Shown here in pieces: positions 27,401-39,400 of a DNA stretch of 64,000 nt (position 1 is the first letter of the stretch; each line of letters begins with the position of its first letter). The DNA is taken from NCBI GenBank assembly GCA_002633005.1, contig NMRA01000237.1, forward strand, positions 310,769 through 374,768, given 5' to 3'. Below the pieces are notes generated by a model, which was not told the DNA's origin, searched no databases, and saw nothing but the letters and a program-made list of their open reading frames with translations. The translations under genes were made by a program, and so were the position numbers. The stretch is from Phoronis australis (Eukaryota; Phoronida; Phoronidae).

Positions 27401-30400
27401 TGTTTTTTCTCCCAAATCATGTCTTGCAAGTACGTCATTTGTCATAAAATCATTTCAGCCAGTGTAATTTTTCTGTCCTACAGAAACTGAGATCAGTGTT
27501 TTCGATAGTGAATATAATGACACTCACTTTCCTTGTACAAGTTGATTGACGAAGTACAAGGTGTAGGTTTTCCTGTGACATTTATTAGTTTCTATCAACA
27601 GAAGTAATTGAGAGGTTACCTGAAATTGGGATTAAGCAGTTCACTTTAGATGATTGGCCAACAGAACTGATAGCATTTTGACTCCCTGCGTATCTGCCGT
27701 TGATCTAAATGTTCTGTTCGTGAATGGGATTTATTTTCAATCATGTAATGGAAAGGTTTGAGTCATGGTTATTGTGATGAGCATTTTATTTATATTTTAA
27801 TTTTGAAAGAAAAATCCCTTCAAATTTGTTTTCTTTATACGTATATCTTNGTTCTGTGGCAAATATAGACGACAGCAGTTTCCAACTCCAGATATCAATC
27901 TTAATCCATTGTAAAGCATTGCTGCTGTTTTTTCTCCCACATCATGTCTTGCAAGTACGTCATTTGTCATAAAATCATTTCAGCCAGTGTAATTTTTCTG
28001 TCCTACAGAAACTGAGATCAATGTTTTCGATAGTGAATATAATGACACTCACTTTCCTTGTACAAGTTGATTGACGAAGTACAAGGTGTAGGTTTTCCTG
28101 TGACATTTATTAGTTTCTATCAACAGAAGTAATTGAGAGGTTACCTGAAATTGGGATTAAGCAGTTCACTTTTGATGATTGGCCAACAGAACTGATAGCA
28201 TTTTGACTCCCTGCGTATCTGCCGTTGATCTAAATGTTCTGTTCGTGAATGGGATTTATTTTCAATCATGTAATGGAAAGGTTTGAGTCATGGTTATTGT
28301 GATTAGCATTTTATTTATATTTTAATTTTGAAAGCAAAATCCCTTCAAATTTGTTTTCTTTATACGTATATCTTTTACTCACATTGCCACGAGACTAACT
28401 TTATTAACTCTGATTAGGCTTTGTGGAACTCATGAGCATTGTTAACAGTTGTGATAATTATTTCCAGGCAAGCCTTCACCTCCTGTTGGGCCTCTGAAAA
28501 TTTCCAACATCACCGACTGCTCATGTGACCTAACATGGTCACCACCAGTGTTTGATGGTGGAAAGCCCATACTCTACTATGTTGTTGAAATACGAGAATC
28601 CCGACGATCTTTATGGGGGAGATGTGGTAAGGTGAAGACACCTAAATGTTCCTTCACTGTCACCGATCTGGTGGTGGAAAACTTCTATTATGTCGCCATC
28701 AGAGCTGTAAATGAAGAAGGTGAAAGTGATCAGCTGGCAGCGATGGAGTGCATTATTCCATTTAAGAAGAAAGGTTGGTAAATCATCGCAAATATAGCTA
28801 AGCAATACGACAGGAGAATGGATCTGTGTTTTGTCAAACTCCACATTAAGAAAATTTAACTTCATTCCTATCTTGGTTTTTGCTGTGTAGATGTTTTAAG
28901 ACAACACTTCATAAAAGTTTTACACTATTGCTAGCAAGATTTGTGTTGTAAAACTTCAATACACTATGATATATGTTTTGTATTATTTGTAAAAGGTAGA
29001 TGGGATTAAAAGATCAAGCTATGACTTATTTTTATGTTAAAATACTCGAGAAATGCTATTCAGATGACATTGTTCATCAACTTTGCGTTCCTTAGTTCAT
29101 CCTCTGTGTTAGGATCTTGGAACATTTAACTTTATAGTTGAATAGATTTCTTAATGGCTTGTTTTAAAATTCAATTTGTTGATGGTCAATTTGTCAGTGG
29201 TCAATTGCAAAATTGTAATATGTTTCAGGTGCCCCTACATCACCAAGATATTTCAAATTGATTAAGGTGTCAAGAAACAGTCTGGTGTTGGAGTGGAAGC
29301 CATCTTTGCATGATGGTGGATCTAAGATCCTAAATTATAAAATAGAAATTTGCCGCGATAATGATGAGACGTGGCAGTTGGCTGGCATTGTCGGTGGCTT
29401 CCAGACTCACTTCACTCTTGAAAACTTGGTCGAGGGACAAGGCTACTTCATTAGGATATCAGCCCAAAATGAGCATGGCTTCAGCAAGTGCTACATGTTC
29501 GAGAGACCTGTTGTGCCTCTTCGAAAACTGAGTAAGTTGATAATCTGTGTTTTAAAATTTGGAATATCTTAGACATTTGCTCGTTATGCTGTACACTGTA
29601 AGGTTTTTCATAAGGTATTTTGGATTGGAAAGATTCTGAGGTTTCTCTACATGAAGCACATGAGGATATATGAACAATTTTGATAAATATGTATCCTGAA
29701 ATAATTTCTTAGGAAACATTTCTAAGATCCACTAATTGAACTAAACAATGTTTTTACAGTCAAACAAATAGGATTACTGACATCGATGCCTTTTTTATTT
29801 TTTATTTAAAGTAGTTAAGGACCATGTGGTAGATAAGTTTTACACTTAACATGTTTTTATCCTCTATAAATAAAGTACTTTATTATTATTTCTATTATTA
29901 TCATTATCATTATTATTATTAAACATTGTCATTCATGACACTTTACTATTTTCTGACTGCTTATTTTTCAGATAAGCCAAATGTTCCTCAAGGACCTTTG
30001 AAAGTCACTGATGTCCTACCAGACAGAGCTACTATATCATGGGGTGAATCATTCCAGAGCTACAATACTATTGTGTCTTCATACGTCATTGAGAAACGTG
30101 AAACATGGCGCTTGACATGGACACATGTTGACACTGTATCACCTGATGTGCTGTCCTACATAGTCACTGGTCTAATGAAAGGGACTGAGTATCAACTACA
30201 GGTCAGAGCTGAGAATCCATCAGGACGATCTGATGGACTGTGTACTGACAAACCTGTGTTGGCAAGAAGTCCTTATGGTATGTTGGAATTTGTAAAAGTC
30301 ACATTGGTTGTTACTTCTACTGAGAGCCCTCTACAAGGGATACAAGAAACAGCTAAACGTTAAGTGATCCAAATAGTAGCGTGCTAATAATATGTTTGTT

Positions 30401-33400
30401 TTGGATTCTTTGAATTAATGACATAATCTTTTGAAAAGGAAATCCTGTTCTTTCAAAGTCAAGTAAGTTGTTTTATTCATGCTTTCAGATGTACCTAATC
30501 CACCCACTGGACCTCTTTTGGTATCTGATATTCTTGCCAGTCACATGACACTCAATTGGAAACCTCCCCACACCGATGGTGGCCAGCCAATATTTGAATA
30601 CAGAATAGAGAAAAGAAACTCAAAACGACTTACTTGGGTGACTGCTGGCAAGGTCAAAAGTCCTCTCTGTACATATGTTGTTGATGACTTGGTAGAAAGC
30701 AATGAGTACTTCTTCAGGGTTTTTGCTATCAATACAGAAGGAGAGAGCCTTCCGTTGTTCACTACAGAAGCAGTGTGGGCACGAAGACCGCCCGAGTTAC
30801 CATCTGCTCCATGCGGTACACTCAGAACCAGCAGAATCCTTGAGACCTCTGTAACCTTGGAGTGGATAGCTCCTGTCGAGACAGGTGGCTCACCCTTGTG
30901 TGGATACAAAATAGAGAAATGCCTGAAAGGTGAGAGTGCATGGTCAGAGGCAGCATTTGTAGAGTCATCAGTAACATTCTGCACTATTCAAGGACTGGAG
31001 AATGGTGGGGAGTATATGTTTCGTGTCAGTGCCGTCAATGAAATTGGAGCTGGAACACCCAATGAGACCGCGCATTCCATCAAGACATGTTCTCCACCTG
31101 GTAAGCCATGGCCTCCATATAGCCATATTAAGGTCACAGATGTTGCTAGATCTTCAGTACAACTTCACTGGCATGCATCAGAGAACGATGGTGGTGCACC
31201 TCTGATTGGCTACATTGTTGAGAAGAAAGATAGCCGCATACCAGCTTGGAGTAGAGTGGCAAAGATTGCTGCACCAACTGATACCTACAAGGTGACAGGT
31301 CTTATAGAGGGACATCGCTACTTGTTCAGAGTGATGTCCTACAATAGAATGGGCGTGAGCTCCCCAACTGTTGCTGATGAGCTAGTGACTACAAAAAGTC
31401 CATTTGGTAAGTAGACAATGCTTTAGTTTTAGCAGTCATTAACTGGTGACCTTTGTTTTTAAGTGTACAGAATGCAGTAGAAAATCTGTATGCTAAGCAG
31501 ATTTTTGCTAGTCAGTCTTGTACATCATTCCATTAATCAGCTTGCTGGTGGTATTTTTGTTTAAAAACAAGTTAAACTATGTATTTCTGTGGTGTCAGTT
31601 TTGACATTTGGTAATAGTCACTTAGAGGGGTCTCACATTTTAAGAACCAGGTTTCTCTACTGAATAACTTGCATCAAAATGGTTCTCAAACTCTATTACC
31701 CCTGTAAATGACCATTGCTTAACTTCCTTCTTGCTGTATTATTTATCAGTTAAATAATTCATGGTACTTTATTTCAGTTGCTCCTCAACCACCGAGTCAA
31801 ATTGCAGTAACATCCATTACTGCCAGTGGTGTAACTATTAGATGGAACAGACCATATGAAGATGGTGGATCGCCACTCATGTCATACATAATAGAGAAAC
31901 GTGAAACTGTTAAACAGACCTGGACACGGGTAGCAAGACTTCCCTCAGAGACCCTGGAATACTTTGTGGGTGAACTTCTTGAAGGAAGGTCTTATGTGCT
32001 CAGAGTTAGTGCTGAAAATGAAGAGGGCTTGAGTGAACCTGCTGAATTAGCACAGCCAGTTACTCCTTTTAGGATAATAGGTAATGTACATTCATGTTTT
32101 CTACTTTTTTGTCTGTGGCAGTTCTGTCTGCTTGAAAAAAAAATAATTTGGTTGATGGGAAACATATTTTTTGTAATAGTAATTGTCTGTTTATTAAACG
32201 TGTTTCAACTATATGACTTTTTCAAGCCTCTTATGTTACTAATTCCATGTGTATTTTCAGATCCACCGTCTGCTCCGCTGAATTTGGAAGCTTCCTGCCT
32301 TACACATGACTCCGTTATCCTCTCCTGGAGCAAACCTTGCTATATGGGTGATTCTCCTGTCACAGGTTACCATATTCAAAAACGTGAGGGTAGTGCTGCT
32401 TCATGGACTGAAGTTGCATTCTTAGGCACTCGTCAGTTTATGTACACAGTCACAGAACTTCTGGAGGAATACAGTTACAACTTCCGTGTGAAAGCTGCAA
32501 ACCTTGGTGGATCAGGGGAACCTTGCACCCTCAGAAGTCCTGTCATACCTAAAAGAACAAAAGGTAAAGTCATTATGTAATATCTTGAATATTTATTGTT
32601 TATCGGACAATGTTTTTATGAAATTTACAAAGAAACTACCACTGTATTTTGTGATTTGATTCAATTTGCTGATTCATCAAATGTCATTTTCTTTTAATAC
32701 TAATGCATTATTCACTATTTGGATACTGTCTTGTAGGCAAACCATCTGCTCCGGAGGGTCCTCTGGAGATAGTCAAGTTAACCACAGATGGAGTCACGCT
32801 GCGATGGCAGCATCCAAAATATAGTGGAGGTCTTCCATTACGATCATTCATACTTGAGAAATGTGAAGCACATAGCCACAGGTGGTTTAGGATAGCCACC
32901 GTTGACTCATCCATCCTGGAACATGCTGTTGAGTACATCTTTGAAGGTGATAAGTACTACTTCCGTGTGTCTGCTGAGAATGAGTTGGGAGTTGGTCCAC
33001 CTTTGGAGACCACCAAGGGATTCTTCCCGAGGCAGAAATACGGTGTTCCATATTCTCCTGAAGGTGGCATCAAGACTATCAACATTACAAAAGATACCGT
33101 ATCTATTCAGTGGCAGCAGCCATCGTATGATGGAGGCTCAGCCTTGCTGGGATATAAGATTGAGAAAGTTGAAAAGGGAAACAAGGCTTGGATCAGAGTT
33201 GGTAAAACCGATGCAAGATCGTTCACTATTCCCAACTTACTAGAAGGCCATGAATACTATTTCAGAGTCAAAGCTTTCAATGAGTTTGGTGCAAGTGAAC
33301 CACTGAAAATGGAAACACCAGTTATACCTAAGGAAATTTATGGTGAGAATGCTTCTACTGAAACTAATTAAGTTTGATAATCTAGTTTTCCAAGCTTTAT

Positions 33401-36400
33401 CTTATTCGTCAATGTCCTGTAATGGAAATCTTTTGATGATGCTTAAGTATTAGAAACTTCATGATATTAGTAAAGTTCTCTAAACTATTTTGTTTTTACA
33501 TTTTTTTAGAAATGGAAATTAAATTAATTGTTGAGTTATGTTTTGTGTTATTCTTATTGCTTGTTTCCTTTCATTCTTGCAGAGTATGCAAAGACATCAT
33601 GGACAACAGAATCATATGAAGAGACCAGTGTTGTTACAGCTATTGTCGAGCCAAAGTTTGAAACTGTGTCTATCGGACTGTATGCACCACCTAAACTGTC
33701 TATGATAGTAAAGTCAGAAATAGTTGATGCTGCATTAGTACAATACCAAAGGTCCTGTCATTCATGTATCTACTGTGGTTACCACTTGAAACATAAACTT
33801 GACAATTGTGGATAGACGGAATAACGAAATTTGCTATATTGCCCTGTTCGTATATTTTGATATCATTTGATAGCAACCTTAGTGAGCGTTAAGTTACTTA
33901 CTGATTGAGTTTTGAATAATAGTGACTAAATTGAATTATGCACAATGTTTGATTGTATGAGTAATGTGTGTTATTTCCTGTCATCTGTGTTTTTTTCTCT
34001 GTGGTTTTTTTCTATTCTTATTGACTAGTCTTTTAAGTGCATTGGTGCTGTGCAATTTTTCCATTTCTGTGATTTTCTATTTTATGTCGTTTGTATTGTA
34101 TTTCTGATTCATTTGTGTACCAATAAATAGTTGAAATAAAATAGCATTTTGATCTTGTTTTGAAACATTAGCAGAGCAGATTCACCCAGTATTAGGATTT
34201 TGTTACTCATTTTTTCACTTACTGTTTCACGTCAGAAAAAAGGTTTTTTATTTATTTGCAATCAGAATTAGGCTGTCCAAGAGAGCCTTACAAATAGTTA
34301 AAAAGTAAAACACATTCTAATCAAATATGATACTCTACATTTACACGTGAAATTACATGTTGTGTAGTGGGTGATGACTAAATAAAGGTGACAGAGATAA
34401 AACATAATATTGAGCAGTTTACCATTGATTTTTAAAAGTTAAGTCTACCGCATACAAGTAACAGAGAGTGAGTGCAAACATTTACGCTGTACATTTGTTC
34501 AGTGTAGAAAAAACATGTAGATTGTTTATTAACTAGGCTTATGAACTTATGTGGAAAATAATCGTGACACATGCAAGTCTGTCCATCATGAATCTGAGCG
34601 AATATTGGCCACCAGTATTGTCACCTCCAATGGCTAATTGATCAGTTAAGAGAGTTAGTACTTCTTGGAAGTGATAAACAAAAATAGCCAGGTGACTACC
34701 ATTACTTTGCCACACTTCAGATGCTTATTCAGGGGCTAATCAACAACTAAACAAGCCAGTTTTTAGATATTATATTCCAACAAATATCTCCGTGCAGATT
34801 TTTGTTATTTATTGTGTGAGATAAAAATCATGTTAACTTTCTTCTCCCACACCAGATCAGGACGTTTTAATTTATCAGTGTGTAAGGAATATAATACTAC
34901 CTACATAATCAGCTGATTTGCGATGAGCATTAAGCAGGTAAGCATAGTAGTTTTATTGTTTCTCTACTTGTGTTTTTGGGCTAATTTACTTTTACTTCTT
35001 TTCCAATGGGTGCTGTCTCAAAACGTATTAGGAGTATGCTGTGACATGAGTTGTGTGCTTGAAAGAGTTGTGTTTGCGCAAGTTTCGTCAAGCTGGATAG
35101 GACGTATGGTGAGATGAAGTGTTTGCCTTTGTACATAGTTTTAAAGAAACATATGTCATCTTTTGCAGACAAACCCAGTGTACCAGGTCGTCCCCAAATT
35201 GAAACTATTGACAGAGACTCTGTTACACTCTTCTGGACTAAGCCATCTTCCGATGGTGGCATTCCTTTAACCAGTTACATCATTGAACGACAGGACCTGA
35301 ACACAGCTCGCTGGGTCCGAGTAAACCGACAAGCATTCCTAGATACCAAATACACTGTTCAAAACCTTATTGAAGGTAACAAGTACGTGTTTCGTGTCTC
35401 AGCCGAAAATGCTGAAGGTATATCGGATGTTTCACAGAATTCGGATGTAGTTGTTTGTAAAGACCAAGAGGTTCTCGAGCGGCCTGTATTCGTGAAGGCT
35501 CTGTCAGACGAGAAAGTAAAGGAAGGTACCGATGCTGTCTTTGAGGCCGTTATTAAGGGAACTCCTGCCCCAAGTGTCAGATGGTGGGTTGATCTTAAAG
35601 CTGTTCTTGCAAACTATCATGTGATGCACATGAAACAATAATTTTGTTGTCCAAATGAATTAAGAAGTTTAAGTGATTTAATAGAAGTCTTAGGCATGAA
35701 AAAAATGTTTAAGGTTAAGGGGTCCATTTCATGAAACTTTTTCTGTCTGTCTTTACAATCGAACACATATCTGTAATGCTATTTTCATTGATAGTATTTT
35801 GATCAAAAAAATGCAAGCTGTTCATTTCCACTTCTGAATTTTTCAGCAGCCGTTGTCAGACTCACTGTTTAAATAATGTTGTCATAGTTTGGTTGTTGCA
35901 TTGATTGAGACTTTATGACTGTGAAGCTATGTTTCAGTGGACAGTGTATTTTATTTATCAGGTTCAAGAATTTCAAAGAAATATATGATGGCCGCAAATA
36001 CCGCATTACTCAGGAGGACAATGTTTTGAGCCTCATAGTGAAGGATGCAAGTCCAGATGACAGAGGTGAAATTGAATGCAAAATTACAAACAAAGCAGGC
36101 ACGGAGTCTCAGAAAGCTAAACTCATCATTCAAAGTAAGTTCTCTATTGTTGTACAAGTGATTTCTCTTTTTGTTTTTATGGAAATCATGAGGTATTGTC
36201 TTACTGTCTGTATCCTAATGTGATGTTTTGAAAAAATTAAATGCTCAGCAACGGATCCTCAATATTGTGAATAGTCATCTCTGTTTTGATAATTCATCTG
36301 TACAACGAGTTGACTGGTTTTTGCCAATGACAATACCACTGCAGAACCCCTTGGGTGCAGTGAGCAACCTATAGACTGATATGCCTGTGGCCCTGTATTC

Positions 36401-39400
36401 ACAGGTATTCCTGTATTACAGATTGCTATGTCAACTTTCAGTCATTACAAGGTATTAGCTGCATTACCAGGCCTTACCTCAGTCTGTTTTTAAATTGCAT
36501 ATATGAGTGGTCAGAAAAGGGGCTGATATCAATCCTCCAAGGGGTTGGCAAAAACCTGTGTTCACCCAGCAAAAGGTCCTGATATCCTCTTGGTTATCAG
36601 CTTTCTGGCATTTCATCTAATTCTTTTCAAATATAGATCCTTCATAAATGCAGTGAAATCTCACCAATTTTGGACAAAAATAATTGCAAAAATTTATATG
36701 TTTCATTTTGAAAAGCTTCTAACATTGTGGTGATTGCCCGCAATTTCTCAGAACAGTTTATGGTCATATCTCTATGGTATAGAAGCATTTATTTGATGCT
36801 CCTTTTTATTAATTAAATTAAAAAAATAAAATTTCTCATGCGCCAGTGTCCCAAATTGGTCAGATTTCATTGTACACCCTTGATAAACATTTCCTTGAAA
36901 ATTCATATTACGGGGTCAATTAAGAATTTCAGAGTTCACCAGGGTGTGCCAAACTCTCTGGCATTAACCTACAATTGTTGCCCTGTTGGTTCTATTTGGC
37001 TATGTGTTAATTCCATTTAAATGTAATGTCCATTTGGCAGGCGATCAGCACTTTCCATTTTTCCGCCATCTTTAAATGCTGCTTTTTTTCTTTAGCTCCA
37101 CCCAAAATCCACATGAGTGACAGGTACCTGAAGGGAGTAACCTTCAGTAAGGGTGAGAACATAAAGATCAAGTTGTCAATATCTGGTCAGCCCATCCCTG
37201 AGATCACTTGGACTAAGGACGGTCAAACACTTGCCAAAACTGGACGTGTCACCATCTCAAACACAGACACGTCTACGACTCTGGTCATCAAAGATGCAGA
37301 GAAGGCAGACACTGGAGAATACACCATCAAGGCTGTCAATGAAATAGGTGACGACACTGCACAGCTGACAATACTTGTCACTGGTAGGTGTCCATTCGTT
37401 GTAACAATCGTGACTAAAGTCTTTTTCCATTCGTTTACATGATCCTAATATACTAGAAAGAGTAAAATCTACACGATAGTGTTGACATCAGCATGTTAAC
37501 ACGGAACTAATCAGCATAACAGGGCTTGAGAGCATTTTATGTAATTGTAATGATTTGAAATGTGAGTGACATGTTATGTGGTTTTGTTTTTAAGCATTTC
37601 TTCTCTAATTCATAATTTATACTTCTATGACCAGTCGTTTGGGTTTTTGCATATTTTACACTTTTATTTGAAGAGCCGAACCTCACAGATATGATTTTGC
37701 TTCCTTTTAGATTGTCCAGAAGAGCCTTCCACTCCAGAAATTCTGGAAACTGGCCTCGATTTTGTACGTCTCCAATGGCAACCACCAGAAGACGATGGCG
37801 GCTCCCAAATCACAAACTACATTGTGGAGAAATGCGAGCTTGGTTCAGACATCTGGCTGAGGTGTCTGACCACCCACAAAACACAAGGTCTCGTAAGCAA
37901 TCTCAAGGAGCTGACAGACTTTAAGTTCAGAGTCAAGGCTGAGAACTTATTCGGAGTCAGCAAGCCGTCGGAGGAAAGTGAAGTGGCAAGAACTGAGATA
38001 CCCAGACCGGACGTCAACTACGATGACTTTGGTAAAATGACTCTTCTTTTTTACTAAAATGTTTCCATTGAGTGACATTGCTCTCTGTGGAATGTGGACC
38101 GACAACTACATGTTATGTCAGTGGTGTTTATTTAAAGCAGAAAATCTTGGTGTTTCTGGTGTCATAGTAGCTTGAATTAACAACTGGTTAGTTTATACTG
38201 TGAACAAGACTGATAGCTAGCATTAGCTAACACTGCATTTTAACCCTGTTATCTTCTTATCATATGAGTAGCATGCTTTAAATTTCCACTCCGTGGTATA
38301 TTCTAGTGGATCCGCTCTTCACCTGGAATAACGTGGACATTGAAAACCTTGGACGAGATGTCCTCAGCAAATACATCATATGTGAGGAACTTGGGAGGTA
38401 TAGTAACGTTAACATGTTGTCGTGTCAGTAGTACAATGTAGTTATTATCTAGATAAATCATTTTGTAAGTTAGTAACATTTTTCTGCCATCACTGTTTTA
38501 TGAAGGACATTTTTTGTAGAGAGAGCTGTCCTAAGATAAAAAATCGCTCATAGTCAGTGCCCAAATCTGGGCCAGATTAGCACAACTAATATCCTTCATT
38601 AGAGACAGGCCACCAAGCTAGTTTTCTACTCATTCAATGAGCAGAGTTCGTTCAGAGAGACACTACTGCCGAAGTAAACTAAATTCAATGAGCAAGGTGA
38701 TCAGAAAAGGTGTTTTGTGCTCATGTGAATCCTGAAGGACAGGTCTCGGCTGTAGTAAAGAGGATCAGGTTTGTAGAACGAATGTTCAATATTCGACTCT
38801 GTGATGAGTGACAGCAGGTTACCTTTTCAGAGTCTAGTTGGCTTGATTGACATTCCTTTGGACCTTCTAGACTCCAAAAAGGTAAATTTCATTACTCAAG
38901 ATCAGGTTTATCGATGATGTCTGCTCTTTACTTCCTGTTTCTGGCAGAAAATTTGTGCTATGAAAATTTAAACGTATGTTTTTGTGCTTTTGGTTTGGCC
39001 ATTTCCAAAATCATCAACAAACATTGCAGAGGTTCATTCGGTGTTGTGTACCGTGTGATCGAGAGATCTACAGGAAAGAACTGGGCGGCCAAGTTTATCA
39101 AAGTCCGTTCAGAGGCCGACCGTGAGGCTGTGTTACATGAGATGGATGTGATGAACAGTCTGCACCATCCCAAGCTACTACAGCTACATGAGGCGTTTGA
39201 TCTCAAGACAGACTTGGTCATGATCCTGGAATTGTAAGCATAATGTTGTAGCTTGTTTTATGAAACTTTCACTGTTCTTGAATTGAAAGCTCTCTGTTAA
39301 ATTACTTAATGGATAAAAGTCGAGAATATTGTATGAACAGTAACATTTGAATATTTGCAGTGACTGTGCCTGTCTTCACTTTTAATTTAAATAATTCATA

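Larger units (their letters stand above)
24696..33342 (+). repeat. Run of 14 consecutive Fn3 domains
   Basis: Ten exons encode 14 Fn3 domains with no Ig between them. The domain starts follow the PSAPxGPL pattern rather than the KPxxPRxLxV pattern upstream, and exons with two or three domains are common. This is a distinct segment, probably expanded separately from the super-repeats. Confidence 0.85.

Noticed and set aside
34923-35117. ATG-initiated frame with a hydrophobic stretch before the kinase module, considered as a signal-peptide first exon
   Set aside because: Its donors are in phase 0 and do not fit the phase-1 acceptor at 35169; an intracellular kinase scaffold would not need a signal peptide.
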